In this document: piece by piece, positions 34,927 through 45,405 of the stretch
Position numbering within the stretch: the first letter of the stretch is position 1
Layout: each line of letters opens with the position of its first letter
Source of the DNA: Pseudomonas entomophila
Lineage (GTDB): Bacteria; Pseudomonadota; Gammaproteobacteria; Pseudomonadales; Pseudomonadaceae
Direction: 5' to 3'
Assembly: GCF_023277925.1 (NCBI RefSeq)
Contig: NZ_CP063832.1
Location: forward strand, 2,558,001 to 2,622,000
Length of the DNA stretch: 64,000 bases
Made by a program: the position numbers and the translations under genes
The notes under the pieces: generated by a model
Seen by the model: only the letters and a program-made list of their open reading frames with translations
What the model was told of the DNA's origin: nothing
Databases searched by the model: none

Positions 34927-35018
34927 GTCAGCGATTCCTTCGTTGATGGCGAATACAACATCTGAAGGTTTAGCAGTCAGCCCAGCGCCCCGCAAGCCAA
35001 GCGGTTTTTCGCAACCAC

Positions 35019-35084
35019 CTGTAGGAGCCAGCCTTGCTGGCGAACGCAGGCCCCGCGGCTCGCCAGCAAGGCTGGCCTCTACAG
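35019..35084. repeat. REP-like inverted repeat overlapping the fliJ stop codon
   Basis: Arms CTGTAGGAGCCAGCCTTGCTGGCGA (35019-35043) and 35060-35084 are near-perfect complements (one change plus a small bulge region), a REP subtype different from those at 25305 and 30961. The right arm covers the fliJ stop codon (35079-35081), so the last transcribed part of fliJ lies in the hairpin. Confidence 0.8.
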
Positions 35085-35531
35085 ATGAGTCTGGCGCGGC
35101 AGGCGCTGGGAAAGTTCGTCGAGCAGGCGCTGCTCACGCTTGTCCTCGGCCCGACGGGCCTCGTCCAGGTAGCGCTGCACCAACTTGCGCAGCCCTTCCA
35201 CCCGGGCATAGGCCTGCTGCCAAGTGTTGCGCGCGTTATTGAGGTTGTTCTGGTGCCAGGTCAGGCTCTGGCGCTGCTGGGTCATCGCGGTTTCCAACTG
35301 CGCGAGGAAACGCTGGTAGTTGAGCAGCCAGCTGCCATCGACGCCCTGCCCGCCACGGTTGATCCACTGCGCCTGGTAGCCTTCGCGAAAGCTCTCGAGT
35401 TCGGCCAACTTGACCTGGGCGTCACTGACCAGCCGCTGGAAATGACCCACTCGCTGGGCAGCCTTGCGCTCGGCCTCCTCGGCCATCTCCACCACCGGCA
35501 CCAGGCGCGCGGCTCGACTTGGCTGGGCCAT
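35079..35531 (-). CDS. fliJ: FliJ, flagellar export chaperone-escort protein
   Basis: A 150-residue, highly charged, almost wholly coiled-coil protein, rich in Arg, Gln and Glu, starting MAQPSRAARLVPV. It fits into the FliI hexamer like a gamma subunit and couples the ATPase to the FlhA gate. It follows fliI by 6 bp and is the last gene of fliEFGHIJ. Confidence 0.94.
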   Translation of the reverse strand: MAQPSRAARLVPVVEMAEEAERKAAQRVGHFQRLVSDAQVKLAELESFREGYQAQWINRGGQGVDGSWLLNYQRFLAQLETAMTQQRQSLTWHQNNLNNARNTWQQAYARVEGLRKLVQRYLDEARRAEDKREQRLLDELSQRLPRQTHL

Positions 35532-35537
35532 GGCCTA

Positions 35538-36893
35538 TCAACCCGCCGGCGGCGCGAAGACCGCGCCCAGCTCGTCGCGGCTCTGGGCCATGCCGACATT
35601 CTCGTCCAGGCCCTGGCGCAGGAAGTCCACCAGCTTGGGCTGCAGGGCGATGGCCAGATCGGTTTCCATGTCGCCACCGGCCACATAGGCACCGACACTG
35701 ATCAGGTCGCGGCTTTGCGACAGGCGCGACCACAGCTGCTTGAATTTCTGCGCCTGGCGCAGGTGATCGGCGTCGACCACCTGAGGCATGACCCGGCTGA
35801 TCGACGCTTCGATATCGATAGCCGGGTAGTGCCCTTCCTCGGCCAGGCGCCGGGACAGCACGAAGTGGCCGTCGAGCACGCCCCGCGCCGAGTCGGCGAT
35901 CGGGTCCTGCTGGTCGTCGCCTTCGGACAATACGGTATAGAACGCCGTGATCGAACCGCCCCCCGGCTCGCCATTGCCCGCCCGCTCCACCAGCTTGGGC
36001 AGCTTGGCGAACACCGAAGGCGGATAGCCGCGAGTGGCCGGTGGCTCGCCGATGGCCAGGGCGATCTCGCGCTGGGCCTGGGCGAAACGGGTCAGGGAGT
36101 CCATCAGCAACAGGACGTTCTTGCCCTTGTCGCGGAAATACTCGGCGATCCGCGTGCAGTACATCGCCGCACGCAGACGCATCAACGGCGCGTCATCCGC
36201 TGGCGAGGCCACCACCACCGAACGCTTGAGCCCCTCCTCGCCGAGGATATGCTCGATGAATTCCTTCACTTCGCGACCACGCTCACCGATCAGGCCGACC
36301 ACGATGATCTCGGCCTCGGTGAAACGGGTCATCATGCCCAACAGCACCGACTTACCGACACCAGTACCGGCAAACAAGCCCAGGCGCTGGCCGCGCCCGA
36401 CCGTCAGCAGGCCATTGATGCTGCGAATGCCGACATCCAGCGGCTGGCTGATGGGGTCGCGGTTGAGCGGGTTGATGACCGGGCCATCCATCGGCACCCA
36501 GTCCTCGGCCTTCATCCCCCCCTTGCCATCCAGGGCCCGGCCGGCACCATCGAGCACCCGCCCGAGCATACTCATGCCCATGGGCAGGCGGCCACTGTCA
36601 TCCAGCGGCACCACCCGGGCACCCGGGGCCAGGCCGGCGATGCTACCGACCGGCATGAGGAACACCTTGTCACCCGAGAAGCCCATCACCTCAGCCTCTA
36701 CCTGCACTGGGTGATAGCTGTCGTCGTTGATCACCAGGCAGCGGCTACCCACCGCGGCACGCAGGCCCTCGGCCTCCAGGGTCAGCCCGACCATGCGCAG
36801 CAGGCGGCCTTCGACCACGGGTTGGTCCGGCAGGCGTATGGCGTCGGCGTAACCTTCGAGGCGCTTGCCGAAGCTGGTGCGATCAAGGCGCAT
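35538..36893 (-). CDS. fliI: FliI, flagellar export ATPase
   Basis: A 451-residue F1-beta-like ATPase. Walker A AGTGVGKS lies at 175-182; the catalytic [10 protein letters not shown] follows near 207-216, and Walker [22 protein letters not shown] near 264-284. It unfolds substrate-chaperone complexes with FliH and FliJ. Its start overlaps the fliH end by 11 bp. Confidence 0.97.
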   Translation of the reverse strand: MRLDRTSFGKRLEGYADAIRLPDQPVVEGRLLRMVGLTLEAEGLRAAVGSRCLVINDDSYHPVQVEAEVMGFSGDKVFLMPVGSIAGLAPGARVVPLDDSGRLPMGMSMLGRVLDGAGRALDGKGGMKAEDWVPMDGPVINPLNRDPISQPLDVGIRSINGLLTVGRGQRLGLFAGTGVGKSVLLGMMTRFTEAEIIVVGLIGERGREVKEFIEHILGEEGLKRSVVVASPADDAPLMRLRAAMYCTRIAEYFRDKGKNVLLLMDSLTRFAQAQREIALAIGEPPATRGYPPSVFAKLPKLVERAGNGEPGGGSITAFYTVLSEGDDQQDPIADSARGVLDGHFVLSRRLAEEGHYPAIDIEASISRVMPQVVDADHLRQAQKFKQLWSRLSQSRDLISVGAYVAGGDMETDLAIALQPKLVDFLRQGLDENVGMAQSRDELGAVFAPPAG

Positions 36894-37656
36894 CAGCGGC
36901 CCCCGGCTGGCCCTCGAGTTCGATGGAGATATCCGGTGCGGCGGGATGCAGCGAATGGTCGTGGGACTGATCGAACAGTTGCGCCACGGCCTTCTCGATC
37001 CGCGTCTCCATGGTCGCGTCGATGCGGCTGTGGGCAGTTTCGATGCGACAACCTCCCGGCAACAACGCCTCGTCCTCGAGCAGCTTCCAGTTTTCCTCGT
37101 GGCGCTCGCGCAGGGCCTTGGCCAGTTCGAAGTCCTGGGGGTTGAGGTGGATGCGGATGTTGTCGGCGCCCATGGGCAGCAGTTTCAAGGCTTCGCGCAG
37201 GACATGAGTGATGTGACTGGAGTCTGTACGCAGCTCGCGGCCGATGACCTGGCGCGCCATGTGCGCCACCAGTTGCACCATGCCTTTTTCGATTTGGGTG
37301 TCCTGCTCGGCGATCGGTTCGAGCAGGTGCCCCATGAGCTGCTCCAGGCTCGCCAGCTTCGCCGCCAGGGCGGTTTCGGCCTCCTGGCGCACCTTCAGCT
37401 GAGTGCTATGGAAACCTTCGCGCTCACCGGTGGCGAAACCTTCGTTGTAGGCCTCCTGGCGGATGGCCTCGAGTTCTTCGAGAGTCAGTGGCTGGACTTC
37501 CTCCAGCGGCACTTCCTCGATTTCCTCTTCGACGACCTCGGGCTCAGGCTCGGGCACCGGCTCAGGCTCGGGGTCGAAGCTGGGCAACGCCCAGACATCG
37601 ACACCCTCGAGGTCACGGGCGCGGATCAGGTCGCTGGGGTGTTCGGTGGTAGACAT
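36883..37656 (-). CDS. fliH: FliH, regulator of the FliI ATPase
   Basis: A 257-residue protein with a Pro/Glu-rich N-terminal segment (residues 24-60, [22 protein letters not shown]), a coiled-coil middle and a C-terminal domain that binds FliI ([17 protein letters not shown]). A dimer tethers FliI to FliN of the C ring. The acidic Pro-Glu repeat is longer than in enteric FliH and typical of pseudomonads. Confidence 0.94.
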   Translation of the reverse strand: MSTTEHPSDLIRARDLEGVDVWALPSFDPEPEPVPEPEPEVVEEEIEEVPLEEVQPLTLEELEAIRQEAYNEGFATGEREGFHSTQLKVRQEAETALAAKLASLEQLMGHLLEPIAEQDTQIEKGMVQLVAHMARQVIGRELRTDSSHITHVLREALKLLPMGADNIRIHLNPQDFELAKALRERHEENWKLLEDEALLPGGCRIETAHSRIDATMETRIEKAVAQLFDQSHDHSLHPAAPDISIELEGQPGAADAP

Positions 37657-37700
37657 GTTTTCAGGTACTCAAAAGCCATCTGCAACCAACGCGCTCCCTG

Positions 37701-37788
37701 CAGGAGCGGCCTTGTGCCGCGAAAGGGCTGCAAGGCAGCCCCGGCAATTCTGCGGTGAGATCAAGATCGCGGGGCCACTGCGCCCCGC
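37701..37788. repeat. Degenerate REP and GC hairpin between fliH and fliG
   Basis: 37701-37742 carries a REP half (CAGGAGCGGCCTTGTGCCGCG). At 37769-37788 a 7-bp perfect stem (GCGGGGC/GCCCCGC) begins 3 nt after the fliG stop and has no T-tract. Together they occupy the 135-bp spacer, interrupting the otherwise tight fliEFGHIJ operon; they may protect upstream RNA or cause partial termination. Confidence 0.6.
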
Positions 37789-37791
37789 AGG

Positions 37792-38811
37792 TCAGATCAT
37801 TTCCTCGGCACCCTTGCCGCCCAGCACGATCTCGCCGGCCTCGGCCATGCGTCGGGCGATGGTGAGGATTTCCTTCTGCGCCGTTTCCACGTCGCTGACC
37901 CGCACCGGCCCTTTGGCCTCCAGGTCGTCGCGCAGCAGTTCCGAGGCGCGCTTGGACATGTTCTTGAAGATCTTGTCCTTGACCTTCTCGTCGGCGCCCT
38001 TGAGCGACACCACCAGAACGTCGGAGGACACTTCGCGCAGCAGCGCCTGGATACCACGGTCGTCGACGTCGGCCAGGTTGTTGAAGACGAACATCAAGTC
38101 TTCGATCTGCTCCGACAGATCGCTGTCGATCTCGCGGATCGCATCCATCAGCGCGCCTTCCACCGAGCTGTCGAGGAAGTTCATGATATCGGCGGCACGC
38201 TTGATACCACCCAGGGTGGTGCGCGCGGCATTGGAGTTGCCGGAGAACTGCTTCTCGAGGATCTGGTTGAGCTCCTTGAGCGCCGCCGGCTGCACGGTAT
38301 TGAGCGACGAGACGCGCAGGACGATGTCCAGGCGCACCTTGTGGTCGAAGTTGCTCAGCACTTCACCGGCCTGGTCAGGGTCGAGGTAGGCGACCACGAT
38401 GGCCTGGATCTGCGGGTGCTCGTAGCGGATGACGTCGGCCACGGCACGCGGCTCCATCCACTTGAGGCTGTCCAGGCCGCTGGTGTTGCCACCCAGCAGG
38501 ATGCGGTCGATCAGGCCGTTGGCCTTGTCCTCGCCGAGCGCCTGGTTGAGCATCTTGCGGATGTAGCCGTCGGAGCCGACGCCCAGGCTGGTCTGGTCGC
38601 CGACGATCTCGACGAACTCGCTCATCACCTGCTCGACCTGCTCGCGATGCACGTTGCCCATCTGCGCCATGGCCACACCGACCCGCTGCACTTCCTTGGG
38701 CCCCATGTGGCGCAGAACCTGCGCGGCATCGGTCTCGCCGAGCGAGAGCAGGAGAATGGCCGCCTTGTCGACGCGGCTCAGCTTGGCGGTAATGGCTCGA
38801 TTGTCACTCAT
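37792..38811 (-). CDS. fliG: FliG, rotor and switch protein
   Basis: A 339-residue protein with N-terminal (1-100, binds FliF), middle (105-190, EHPQIQAIVVAYL; binds FliM) and C-terminal torque domains (about 235-335), with the conserved charged torque helix in EDLMFVFNNLADVDDRGIQALLREV. It overlaps fliF by 8 bp. Confidence 0.97.
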   Translation of the reverse strand: MSDNRAITAKLSRVDKAAILLLSLGETDAAQVLRHMGPKEVQRVGVAMAQMGNVHREQVEQVMSEFVEIVGDQTSLGVGSDGYIRKMLNQALGEDKANGLIDRILLGGNTSGLDSLKWMEPRAVADVIRYEHPQIQAIVVAYLDPDQAGEVLSNFDHKVRLDIVLRVSSLNTVQPAALKELNQILEKQFSGNSNAARTTLGGIKRAADIMNFLDSSVEGALMDAIREIDSDLSEQIEDLMFVFNNLADVDDRGIQALLREVSSDVLVVSLKGADEKVKDKIFKNMSKRASELLRDDLEAKGPVRVSDVETAQKEILTIARRMAEAGEIVLGGKGAEEMI

Positions 38812-40579
38812 CGGCGTTGATCCACTCTTTCACGACCTGGGCCACGCGACCCGGGTCTTCGGCCACCAGGCCCTTGATTGCGTTGAGCTGTGCCTCGTAA
38901 CCCTCGCTCGGGCTCGGCAACAGAATGCTTGTCGGGCCACCCAGGCTGACGCGGTCGTTGGCCAGTTCGCCATCCAGACCGATCATGCCGCCCAGCTCCA
39001 TGTCGCTGTCCGTGGCCGCCTGCTTGCCGCCACCTGTGATATTGGTGAGCACCGGACGCAGCACGCCGAACACCAGCACCAGGATGAACAGCACACCCAG
39101 CACTTGCTTGACGATGTCCCAGAACCATGGCTGCGAGTAGAACGGAATGTCGACCAGTTCGTCACCACGGTCGGCGGCGAACGGCACGTTGATCACGGTG
39201 ACGCTGTCGCCACGGCTGGCATCGAAGCCCACGGCGTCCTGCACCAGGCGGGTGAAGCGTGCCAGGTCCTCGGCCCCCCACGGGGTACGGGTCGCTTCGC
39301 CACTGGCGGCATCGAGCTTGACCTGGTCATCCACCACCACGGCCACCGACAGGCGCGTCAGGCGGCCCTGTTGCTGCCGGGTGTGGCTGATGGAACGGTC
39401 CAGTTCGAAGTTCTTGGTGCTCTGCTGACGCTTGTCGCTCGGGTACGGCGCGAGCATCGGCTGGCCGGTGGCCGGGTCCATGATCTGCTGGCCGTTGGCA
39501 TCCACCAGCGGCTGGCCCGGCTGGATGGCACCGGCCGGCGTGGCGGCGGCCGTGGCATTTTCAGGCGCGGAGGCGCCGGCCGGCGGCTGGTTGCTCAGGG
39601 CACCCGGCACACCTTGCGGGCCCTGGCTGCTGGCACGCTGTTCGTTGACCGACTGCTCGCTGCGCAGCGCCGGCTGGTCGGGATTGAACTGCTCGGAGGT
39701 GGATTCGACGGCGCTGAAGTCGACATCGGCCGACACTTCAGCCTTGTAGCGGTCGTTGCCCAGCACCGGCTGCAGGATGTTGTGCACACGTTGGGTGAGC
39801 AGGCCTTCCATGCGGCGGCTGTAGTCGAACTGCTTGCCGGCCATGGTCAGGGCGGTGTCTTGCAACTGATCCGAAAGCAGGTTGCCCTTCTGGTCGACCA
39901 CGGTCACCTGCGACTTGTCCAGCTCCGGAACGCTGGTGGCCACGAGGTTGACGATGGCCATGACCTGGCCGGCCTCCAGGGCGCGGCCTGGATACAGCTC
40001 GACCAGCACCGAGGCGCTTGGCTTGCGCTCGTCACGGACGAACACCGAACTTTTCGGGATCGCCAGGTGCACGCGCGCAGCCTTGACGTTATTCAGGCTG
40101 GAAACAGTACGGGCCAGCTCGCCTTCGAGGCTGCGGCGGTAGCGAGTGGTTTCCATGAACTGGCTGGTGCCCAGCCCCTGCTCTTTATCCAGCAGCTCGA
40201 AACCGACGTTGCCGTCGCTCGGCGCCACGCCGGCGGCGGCCAGCTTCAGGCGCGCACGGGAGAGGTCGTCGGCCTTGACCAGCAGGGCACCGGAGTTCGG
40301 CTCCACGTGATAGGGGATGTCGGCGGAGGCAAGCGTGTCCATCACTTGCTTGGTGTCCATGCCCGCAAGGCTGCCATACAACGGCCGGTAGTCCGGCTGC
40401 TGCGACCAGAGCACCACGGCAAAGCCGATGGCCACGCTAGCGGCCAGGCCGACCAGCAGGCCAACCTGACGCAGCATGGGCATCTGCGAGATGTTTTCCA
40501 GGAACGCCATGCCGAACAGCGGCGGCTTGGCCGCTGGCGGGCTCTTGGTTGGGGCGTTATCGACGACTGCTTCGGCCAT
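38804..40579 (-). CDS. fliF: FliF, MS-ring protein
   Basis: A 591-residue protein with two transmembrane helices (about 35-55 and 468-490) that bracket a large periplasmic region with ring-building motifs (YRPLYGSL; GNVGFELLDKEQGLGTSQFMETTRYRRSLEGELARTV) and a Pro/Ala/Gln-rich linker (about 310-370). The C-terminal end (about 560-591) binds FliG. The gene lies 15 bp after fliE. Confidence 0.97.
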   Translation of the reverse strand: MAEAVVDNAPTKSPPAAKPPLFGMAFLENISQMPMLRQVGLLVGLAASVAIGFAVVLWSQQPDYRPLYGSLAGMDTKQVMDTLASADIPYHVEPNSGALLVKADDLSRARLKLAAAGVAPSDGNVGFELLDKEQGLGTSQFMETTRYRRSLEGELARTVSSLNNVKAARVHLAIPKSSVFVRDERKPSASVLVELYPGRALEAGQVMAIVNLVATSVPELDKSQVTVVDQKGNLLSDQLQDTALTMAGKQFDYSRRMEGLLTQRVHNILQPVLGNDRYKAEVSADVDFSAVESTSEQFNPDQPALRSEQSVNEQRASSQGPQGVPGALSNQPPAGASAPENATAAATPAGAIQPGQPLVDANGQQIMDPATGQPMLAPYPSDKRQQSTKNFELDRSISHTRQQQGRLTRLSVAVVVDDQVKLDAASGEATRTPWGAEDLARFTRLVQDAVGFDASRGDSVTVINVPFAADRGDELVDIPFYSQPWFWDIVKQVLGVLFILVLVFGVLRPVLTNITGGGKQAATDSDMELGGMIGLDGELANDRVSLGGPTSILLPSPSEGYEAQLNAIKGLVAEDPGRVAQVVKEWINADE

Positions 40580-40594
40580 GACTCACTCTCGCCC

Positions 40595-40927
40595 TTATAC
40601 CGGCATCTGCATGATGTCCTGGTACGCCTGTACCAGCTTGTTACGCACCTGGGTCAGCGCCTGGAACGACACGGAGGCCTTTTGCGAGGCGATCATCACG
40701 TCAGTCAGGTCCACACCGCTCTTGCCAATCTCGAAGGCGTTGGCCAGCTGGCTGGAGGCCTGCTGGGTTTCATGCACCTTGCCAATCGCCTGGCCGAGCA
40801 TGTCGGCGAAGCTGCTCTGCCCTGGCGCCAGTTCGGGCGCGGCAGCGGTCTTGGGCGTGGACATGGCTTCGGCCTTCATGGCGCGCATGTCCATCATCAG
40901 ACGATTGAATTCAACACCTTGGGTCAT
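40595..40927 (-). CDS. fliE: FliE, hook-basal body adaptor
   Basis: A 110-residue protein starting [14 protein letters not shown] at ATG 40927 with GAGAGAAG just upstream; a 12-residue longer reading starts at a codon without a ribosome site. The C-terminal half shows the FliE signature ([34 protein letters not shown]). It joins the MS ring to the proximal rod. First gene of fliEFGHIJ, under a -24/-12 promoter. Confidence 0.95.
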   Translation of the reverse strand: MTQGVEFNRLMMDMRAMKAEAMSTPKTAAAPELAPGQSSFADMLGQAIGKVHETQQASSQLANAFEIGKSGVDLTDVMIASQKASVSFQALTQVRNKLVQAYQDIMQMPV

Positions 40928-40987
40928 GGACTTCTCTCTCCGGCGGCCGCATTTTTTTGACACTCATGCAGCGAATAGGCTGGGACT

Positions 40988-41004
40988 AGCAAGAGGAGTG
41001 CCAG
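40988..41004 (-). promoter_or_regulatory. Sigma54 (RpoN) promoter of fliEFGHIJ
   Basis: On the minus strand CTGGCACTCCTCTTGCT is a near-perfect RpoN site (TGGCAC-N5-TTGCT, GG-N10-GC). The -12 GC is about 62 nt before fliE and the site lies in the fleR-fliE spacer. Confidence 0.85.
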
Positions 41005-41033
41005 CCCGCCCCTCATACATTCAAAACAATTGC

Positions 41034-42404
41034 TCAGCCAAACAGGCTGGCCTCCACATCGAGCCCTGCGTCGCGCATTTGCGCCAGCTTGTAGCGCAAG
41101 GTCCGCGGGCTGATGCCCAAGCGCTCGGCGGCTTCCTTGCGGCGACCGCGCTCGGCGCGCAAGGTGTCGATGATCATCTGGTATTCGTGGCGACGCATGT
41201 CATCACCCAGGCCCGTGGATTCACCGGCGCCGTCCTCGACCACTGGCGTGGCCCTGGCTGGAGCCGACAAGGGAATGACGCCCGCCAGACAGAAATCCGC
41301 CGCCTCGATCACCCCGCCCTGCTGCAAGATCAGCGCCCGCTGCAAGGCGTTGTCCAGTTCGCGCACATTGCCCGGCCAGGCGTGCGCCTGCAGGCAAGCC
41401 CGGGCATCGACGGACAGGCGTACCGGCGCATGCCTCATCTTGCCGACATGGCGCGCCAGCAGACGCTCGGCCAGCGGCAGGATGTCCCCCGGGCGCTCGC
41501 GCAGGGCGCGCCAGGCCAGTGGGAACACCGACAGGCGATAATAGAGGTCTTCACGGAAGCGCCCGGCCGCCACCTCGCCAACCAGATCGCGGTTGGTGGT
41601 GGCCAGCACCCGGATATCCAGGGCGATAGGCTTGCGCCCACCGACCCGCTCCACTTCGCGCTCCTGCAATACCCGCAGCAACTTGGCCTGCAGCGCCAAC
41701 GGCATCTCGGATATCTCGTCGAGCAACAAGGTGCCGCCATCGGCTTGCTCGAACTTGCCGGCCTGCGCGGCAATGGCGCCCGTGAAGGCACCTTTCTCAT
41801 GACCGAACAACGTGGCTTCGAGCATGTTGTCGGGGATCGCCGCGCAATTGATCGCCACGAACGGTGCCGCCGCTCGCGGCGACTGCTGATGAATGAAGCG
41901 CGCCAGCACCTCCTTGCCAGTCCCCGACTCACCCGAGATCAACACGGTGGAGTCGCTACGCGCGACCCGCGCCGCCAAGTCGAGCAGTTGCAGGCTGGCC
42001 GGCTCGCAGGCGACCGGCCCCTCTTCCTCGCCGACCTCGAGATGACCCGCCGCGTGTCGCTCCACCAGGCTGATCAGCGCCTTGGGCTCGAACGGCTTGA
42101 CCAGATAGTCGACCGCGCCCTGGCGCATGGCGTCAACCGCCCGCTCCACCGCCGCATGGGCCGTCATCAGCAGCACCGGAAGCTGCGGATGGTGGCGCCC
42201 CAGTTGCGCCAGCAACTGATGACCATCCATGCCCGGCATGTTCACATCACTGACCACCAGGCTGAACGGCTCGCGCGCTACCGCTTGCAAGGCCTCCTCG
42301 GCCGAGCCCACGGCAAGATGGGCGAAGCCACCGATCTCCAGGGTGTCCGCCAGCGCCTGACGCAAGGTACGATCGTCCTCGACCAGCAGCACCTTGATCT
42401 CCAT
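41034..42404 (-). CDS. fleR: FleR, sigma54-dependent response regulator
   Basis: A 456-residue NtrC-type activator: receiver domain (phospho-Asp53, [11 protein letters not shown]), AAA+ domain with Walker A GESGTGKE and the sigma54-contact loop GAFTGA, and a C-terminal Fis-type HTH ([17 protein letters not shown]). With FleS it switches on class III genes. ATG 42404 shares one base with the fleS stop and has GGGGAG at 5 nt; ATG 42407 directly upstream is the alternative. Confidence 0.96.
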   Translation of the reverse strand: MEIKVLLVEDDRTLRQALADTLEIGGFAHLAVGSAEEALQAVAREPFSLVVSDVNMPGMDGHQLLAQLGRHHPQLPVLLMTAHAAVERAVDAMRQGAVDYLVKPFEPKALISLVERHAAGHLEVGEEEGPVACEPASLQLLDLAARVARSDSTVLISGESGTGKEVLARFIHQQSPRAAAPFVAINCAAIPDNMLEATLFGHEKGAFTGAIAAQAGKFEQADGGTLLLDEISEMPLALQAKLLRVLQEREVERVGGRKPIALDIRVLATTNRDLVGEVAAGRFREDLYYRLSVFPLAWRALRERPGDILPLAERLLARHVGKMRHAPVRLSVDARACLQAHAWPGNVRELDNALQRALILQQGGVIEAADFCLAGVIPLSAPARATPVVEDGAGESTGLGDDMRRHEYQMIIDTLRAERGRRKEAAERLGISPRTLRYKLAQMRDAGLDVEASLFG

Positions 42405-43621
42405 CATTGCTCCCCCTTCGAGGCAGCAGCGATCAATGGCAGGGTCACTTGGGCACAGGTGCCACGCCCCGGCCTCGAACGCAGCCGCAAGGTGCCTTGG
42501 TGAGCACGCACCACAGCCTGGACGACCGCCAGGCCCAGCCCGGTCCCCGTCGACTTGGTGGTGAGGAATGGCTCGCCCAGCCTCGCCAGGAGCTCGGCAT
42601 CGATGCCGCTGCCGGCATCGCTGACACACAAGTGCAGGTGCTGGTCACGTCGGTACAGGTGAACCTTGAGCCGTACCGCCCCTTCACTGGCCTGCACGGC
42701 GTTATCGATCAGGTTGAGCAAGGCGCCCACCAGGGTGTCGCGATTGCACAACAACTCGCCAAGGTGCACATCGCACTGCCAGCGCACTGATTGCCCCTGG
42801 ACATGGACCTGCGCAGCCTGCTGCAACGCCTGAAACAATGCCTTGGGAGTCAGCCGATCGCTCAGCGGCAGTTCGCCACGGGCAAACACCAGCATGTCGC
42901 GGACCTGATGCTCCAGTTCGTGCAGGCGCTCCTTCAGGCTCCCCGCAAAGCGCTGCCGGGTATCGTCCGGCAAGGTTTTTTCACCGTCTGCCAAATGGCT
43001 GGCATAGAGCATCGCCGCGGACAGCGGGGTACGGATCTGGTGCGCCAGCGAAGCCACCATGCGACCGAGCGACGACAGGCGTTCATGGCGCGAGAGCTGG
43101 TCCTGCAGGCGACGGGTCTCGGTGAGGTCGGTCAGCAGCACCAGCTGCCCGGGCTCGGCATCCAGCGAGCGCGTGGCGATCGACAGGCGGCGACCGTCAC
43201 GCAGCGACACCTCATGACCGTCATCCTTGCGCGGCGCGAAGCTGCGCGCGATCACCTTGCGCCAGAGCTCGCCAACCAACGGCTCGCCCAGCAGCTCGCA
43301 CGCCGCCGGATTGGCCTCGCGCACATAGCCCTGCGCATCGATCACGATCACCCCGCCCGGCAACAGGTCCAGCAGGTTCTGCAAACGATTGGCCACCCGC
43401 TCCTTCTCGCCAAGCTCCGCCATGCGCTGGGCACTGACCACCGCCAGCTCACCCTTGAGTTCACTCACCCGCGCTTCGAGCATGCTGTACGACTCGCTGA
43501 GCTGGGAGGAAACCTGATTGAACAGGGCGAACGCCTGCTCAAGGCCCTGTCGGCTTTCCTGCTCGACCGGGGTGCGCCCCTGCGGATCGGGGACTCGGGA
43601 CATGTGGGCGGCCTGGGGCAT
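42404..43621 (-). CDS. fleS: FleS, sensor histidine kinase
   Basis: A 405-residue soluble histidine kinase without membrane segments. A coiled-coil N-terminal region (about 20-80) leads to a PAS domain (about 80-180), HisKA with the phospho-His in SLAHQIRTPLSA (about 215) and HATPase with DNAVQASEG, DAGSGID and GTGLGLAVV. It phosphorylates FleR. A -24/-12 promoter lies about 53 nt upstream. Confidence 0.95.
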   Translation of the reverse strand: MPQAAHMSRVPDPQGRTPVEQESRQGLEQAFALFNQVSSQLSESYSMLEARVSELKGELAVVSAQRMAELGEKERVANRLQNLLDLLPGGVIVIDAQGYVREANPAACELLGEPLVGELWRKVIARSFAPRKDDGHEVSLRDGRRLSIATRSLDAEPGQLVLLTDLTETRRLQDQLSRHERLSSLGRMVASLAHQIRTPLSAAMLYASHLADGEKTLPDDTRQRFAGSLKERLHELEHQVRDMLVFARGELPLSDRLTPKALFQALQQAAQVHVQGQSVRWQCDVHLGELLCNRDTLVGALLNLIDNAVQASEGAVRLKVHLYRRDQHLHLCVSDAGSGIDAELLARLGEPFLTTKSTGTGLGLAVVQAVVRAHQGTLRLRSRPGRGTCAQVTLPLIAAASKGEQ

Positions 43622-43672
43622 CGTGCTCTCTCGCGTGGCTGACCGTCAAAAACGGTGTATTGCCAGCCTTGT

Positions 43673-43689
43673 AGCAATACGCGTGCCGG
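43673..43689 (-). promoter_or_regulatory. Sigma54 (RpoN) promoter of fleSR
   Basis: On the minus strand CCGGCACGCGTATTGCT matches GGCACG-N4-TTGCT with exact spacing. The -12 GC is about 53 nt before fleS, and FleQ is the expected activator. The remaining fleQ-fleS spacer shows no further gene. Confidence 0.8.
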
Positions 43690-43825
43690 AGGTTGCGAGA
43701 GACTGCCGGGGAACATTTGCAGAGTCGGCCGCGAGACCGCTGATCACGGGGCTTTGCACCCCTTCAAAAGGTAGGGATATTGCATCCGCGGGGCCGTCCC
43801 TAGCCCTCGGCGGATACCGCAGGCG

Positions 43826-45301
43826 TCAATCCTCCGCCTGCTCCTCGCCACCCTGGCGACTCATGCCGTACTTGCGCATCTTCTCCACCAGCGTGGTACG
43901 ACGGATACGCAGCCGCTCCGCGGCACGGGCAACGATGCCATTGGCGTCATCCAGCGCCTGCTGGATCAGCCCCTGCTCAAGACCACCGAGATAGTCCTTC
44001 AGGTCGAGCCCTTCCGGCGGCAGCATGGCATGGCTGGCGAAGTTCGGCGTGTTGCCGTTGATCGCCACGCGCTCCTCGAGATCGCTGCGCAGGCTGTCCA
44101 CCAGTTGCTCGTCCTCGTCATCGACGTAGCGGAATTTCTTCGGAAGTTCCGACACGCCGATCACCCCATAGGGGTGCATGATCGCCATGCGCTCGACCAG
44201 GTTGGCCAGCTCACGCACGTTGCCCGGCCAGCCATGCCGGCACAGCGACATGATCGCCGCCGAATTGAAGCGGATCGAGCCACGCTTCTCGTGCTCCATG
44301 CGCGAGATCAGCTCGTTCATCAGCAGCGGTATATCCTCGACACGCTCACGCAGGGGCGCCATCTCGATGGGGAAGACATTCAACCGGTAGTAGAGGTCTT
44401 CACGGAAGGTCCCGTCCTCGATCATGCTCTCGAGGTTCTTGTGAGTCGCGGCGATGATGCGCACATCGATGCTCTGGGTCTTGTTGCTGCCCACCCGCTC
44501 GAAGGTACGCTCCTGCAACACGCGCAGCAGCTTGACCTGCATCGGTAGCGGCATGTCGCCGATTTCGTCAAGGAACAGCGTACCGCCGTTGGCCAACTCG
44601 AAACGCCCGGCGCGACTGGTGATCGCACCGGTGAACGCGCCCTTCTCGTGACCGAACAACTCGCTCTCGAGCAACTCCGCCGGGATCGCCCCGCAGTTGA
44701 CCGGCACGAAAGGCGCCTCGCGACGCTTGGAGTGGTAGTGCAGGTTGCGCGCCACCACCTCCTTGCCAGTGCCGGACTCACCCAGTATCAGCACGCTGGC
44801 GTCGGTATCGGCCACTTGCTGCATCATCTGCCGCACATGCTGGATGGCACGGCTGGTGCCCACCAGGCTGCGGAACAGGTTGGGCTCGCGCTGACGCCCC
44901 CGCTCACGGGCCTGGTCGTACATCTCGCGATAGACCTGGGCACGGTGCAGGGAATCGAGCAACTGGCTGTAGCTTGGAGGCATTTCGAGGTTGGAGAGCA
45001 CCCGGCGACGCAGGTCCTCCGGAAACTCGGCAGAAGAAATTTCACCCAAAAGCAGAACCGGAAGGAACTCATCCCACCCGGCCACTGTCTTTAGTAACCC
45101 CAGCACACTGGCTGGAGCATTCACGGTGCCGATCAGTACGCACAGCACTTCACGGCTCGAAGACAACGACCCGACGACCTGCTGCCAATCCTGACTGGAA
45201 CAGGACAGGTTTTCTTCGCCGAGGAAGTTCAGCACCACTGCCAGATCGCGGCGGCGGGCGCTGTCGTCATCGATCAGGAGGATTTTGGTTTCACGCCACA
45301 T
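43826..45301 (-). CDS. fleQ: FleQ, master flagellar regulator
   Basis: A 491-residue enhancer-binding protein: an N-terminal receiver-like domain (1-130) without the usual phospho-acceptor setting, an AAA+ domain (Walker A GESGTGKE at 174-181, GAFTGA at 221-226) and a Fis-type HTH at the C-terminus ([20 protein letters not shown]). The LFRSLVG motif at 142-148 is where c-di-GMP binds in P. aeruginosa FleQ. It activates RpoN flagellar promoters and controls biofilm genes; FleN restrains it. Confidence 0.97.
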   Translation of the reverse strand: MWRETKILLIDDDSARRRDLAVVLNFLGEENLSCSSQDWQQVVGSLSSSREVLCVLIGTVNAPASVLGLLKTVAGWDEFLPVLLLGEISSAEFPEDLRRRVLSNLEMPPSYSQLLDSLHRAQVYREMYDQARERGRQREPNLFRSLVGTSRAIQHVRQMMQQVADTDASVLILGESGTGKEVVARNLHYHSKRREAPFVPVNCGAIPAELLESELFGHEKGAFTGAITSRAGRFELANGGTLFLDEIGDMPLPMQVKLLRVLQERTFERVGSNKTQSIDVRIIAATHKNLESMIEDGTFREDLYYRLNVFPIEMAPLRERVEDIPLLMNELISRMEHEKRGSIRFNSAAIMSLCRHGWPGNVRELANLVERMAIMHPYGVIGVSELPKKFRYVDDEDEQLVDSLRSDLEERVAINGNTPNFASHAMLPPEGLDLKDYLGGLEQGLIQQALDDANGIVARAAERLRIRRTTLVEKMRKYGMSRQGGEEQAED

Positions 45302-45405
45302 GCAATAGCAACTTCCCTAGTCATATCGGCGCCCTGAGGGCATGCTCGACATCATTCCGACTGAATGGTCAGTGTTCGGACGTCTGAAATTCGAAAACAG
45401 CCACT

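Noticed and set aside
35034..37145. Long plus-strand frame opposite fliJ/fliI/fliH
   Set aside because: Antisense to three conserved flagellar genes, His/Gln/Arg-rich and without family features.
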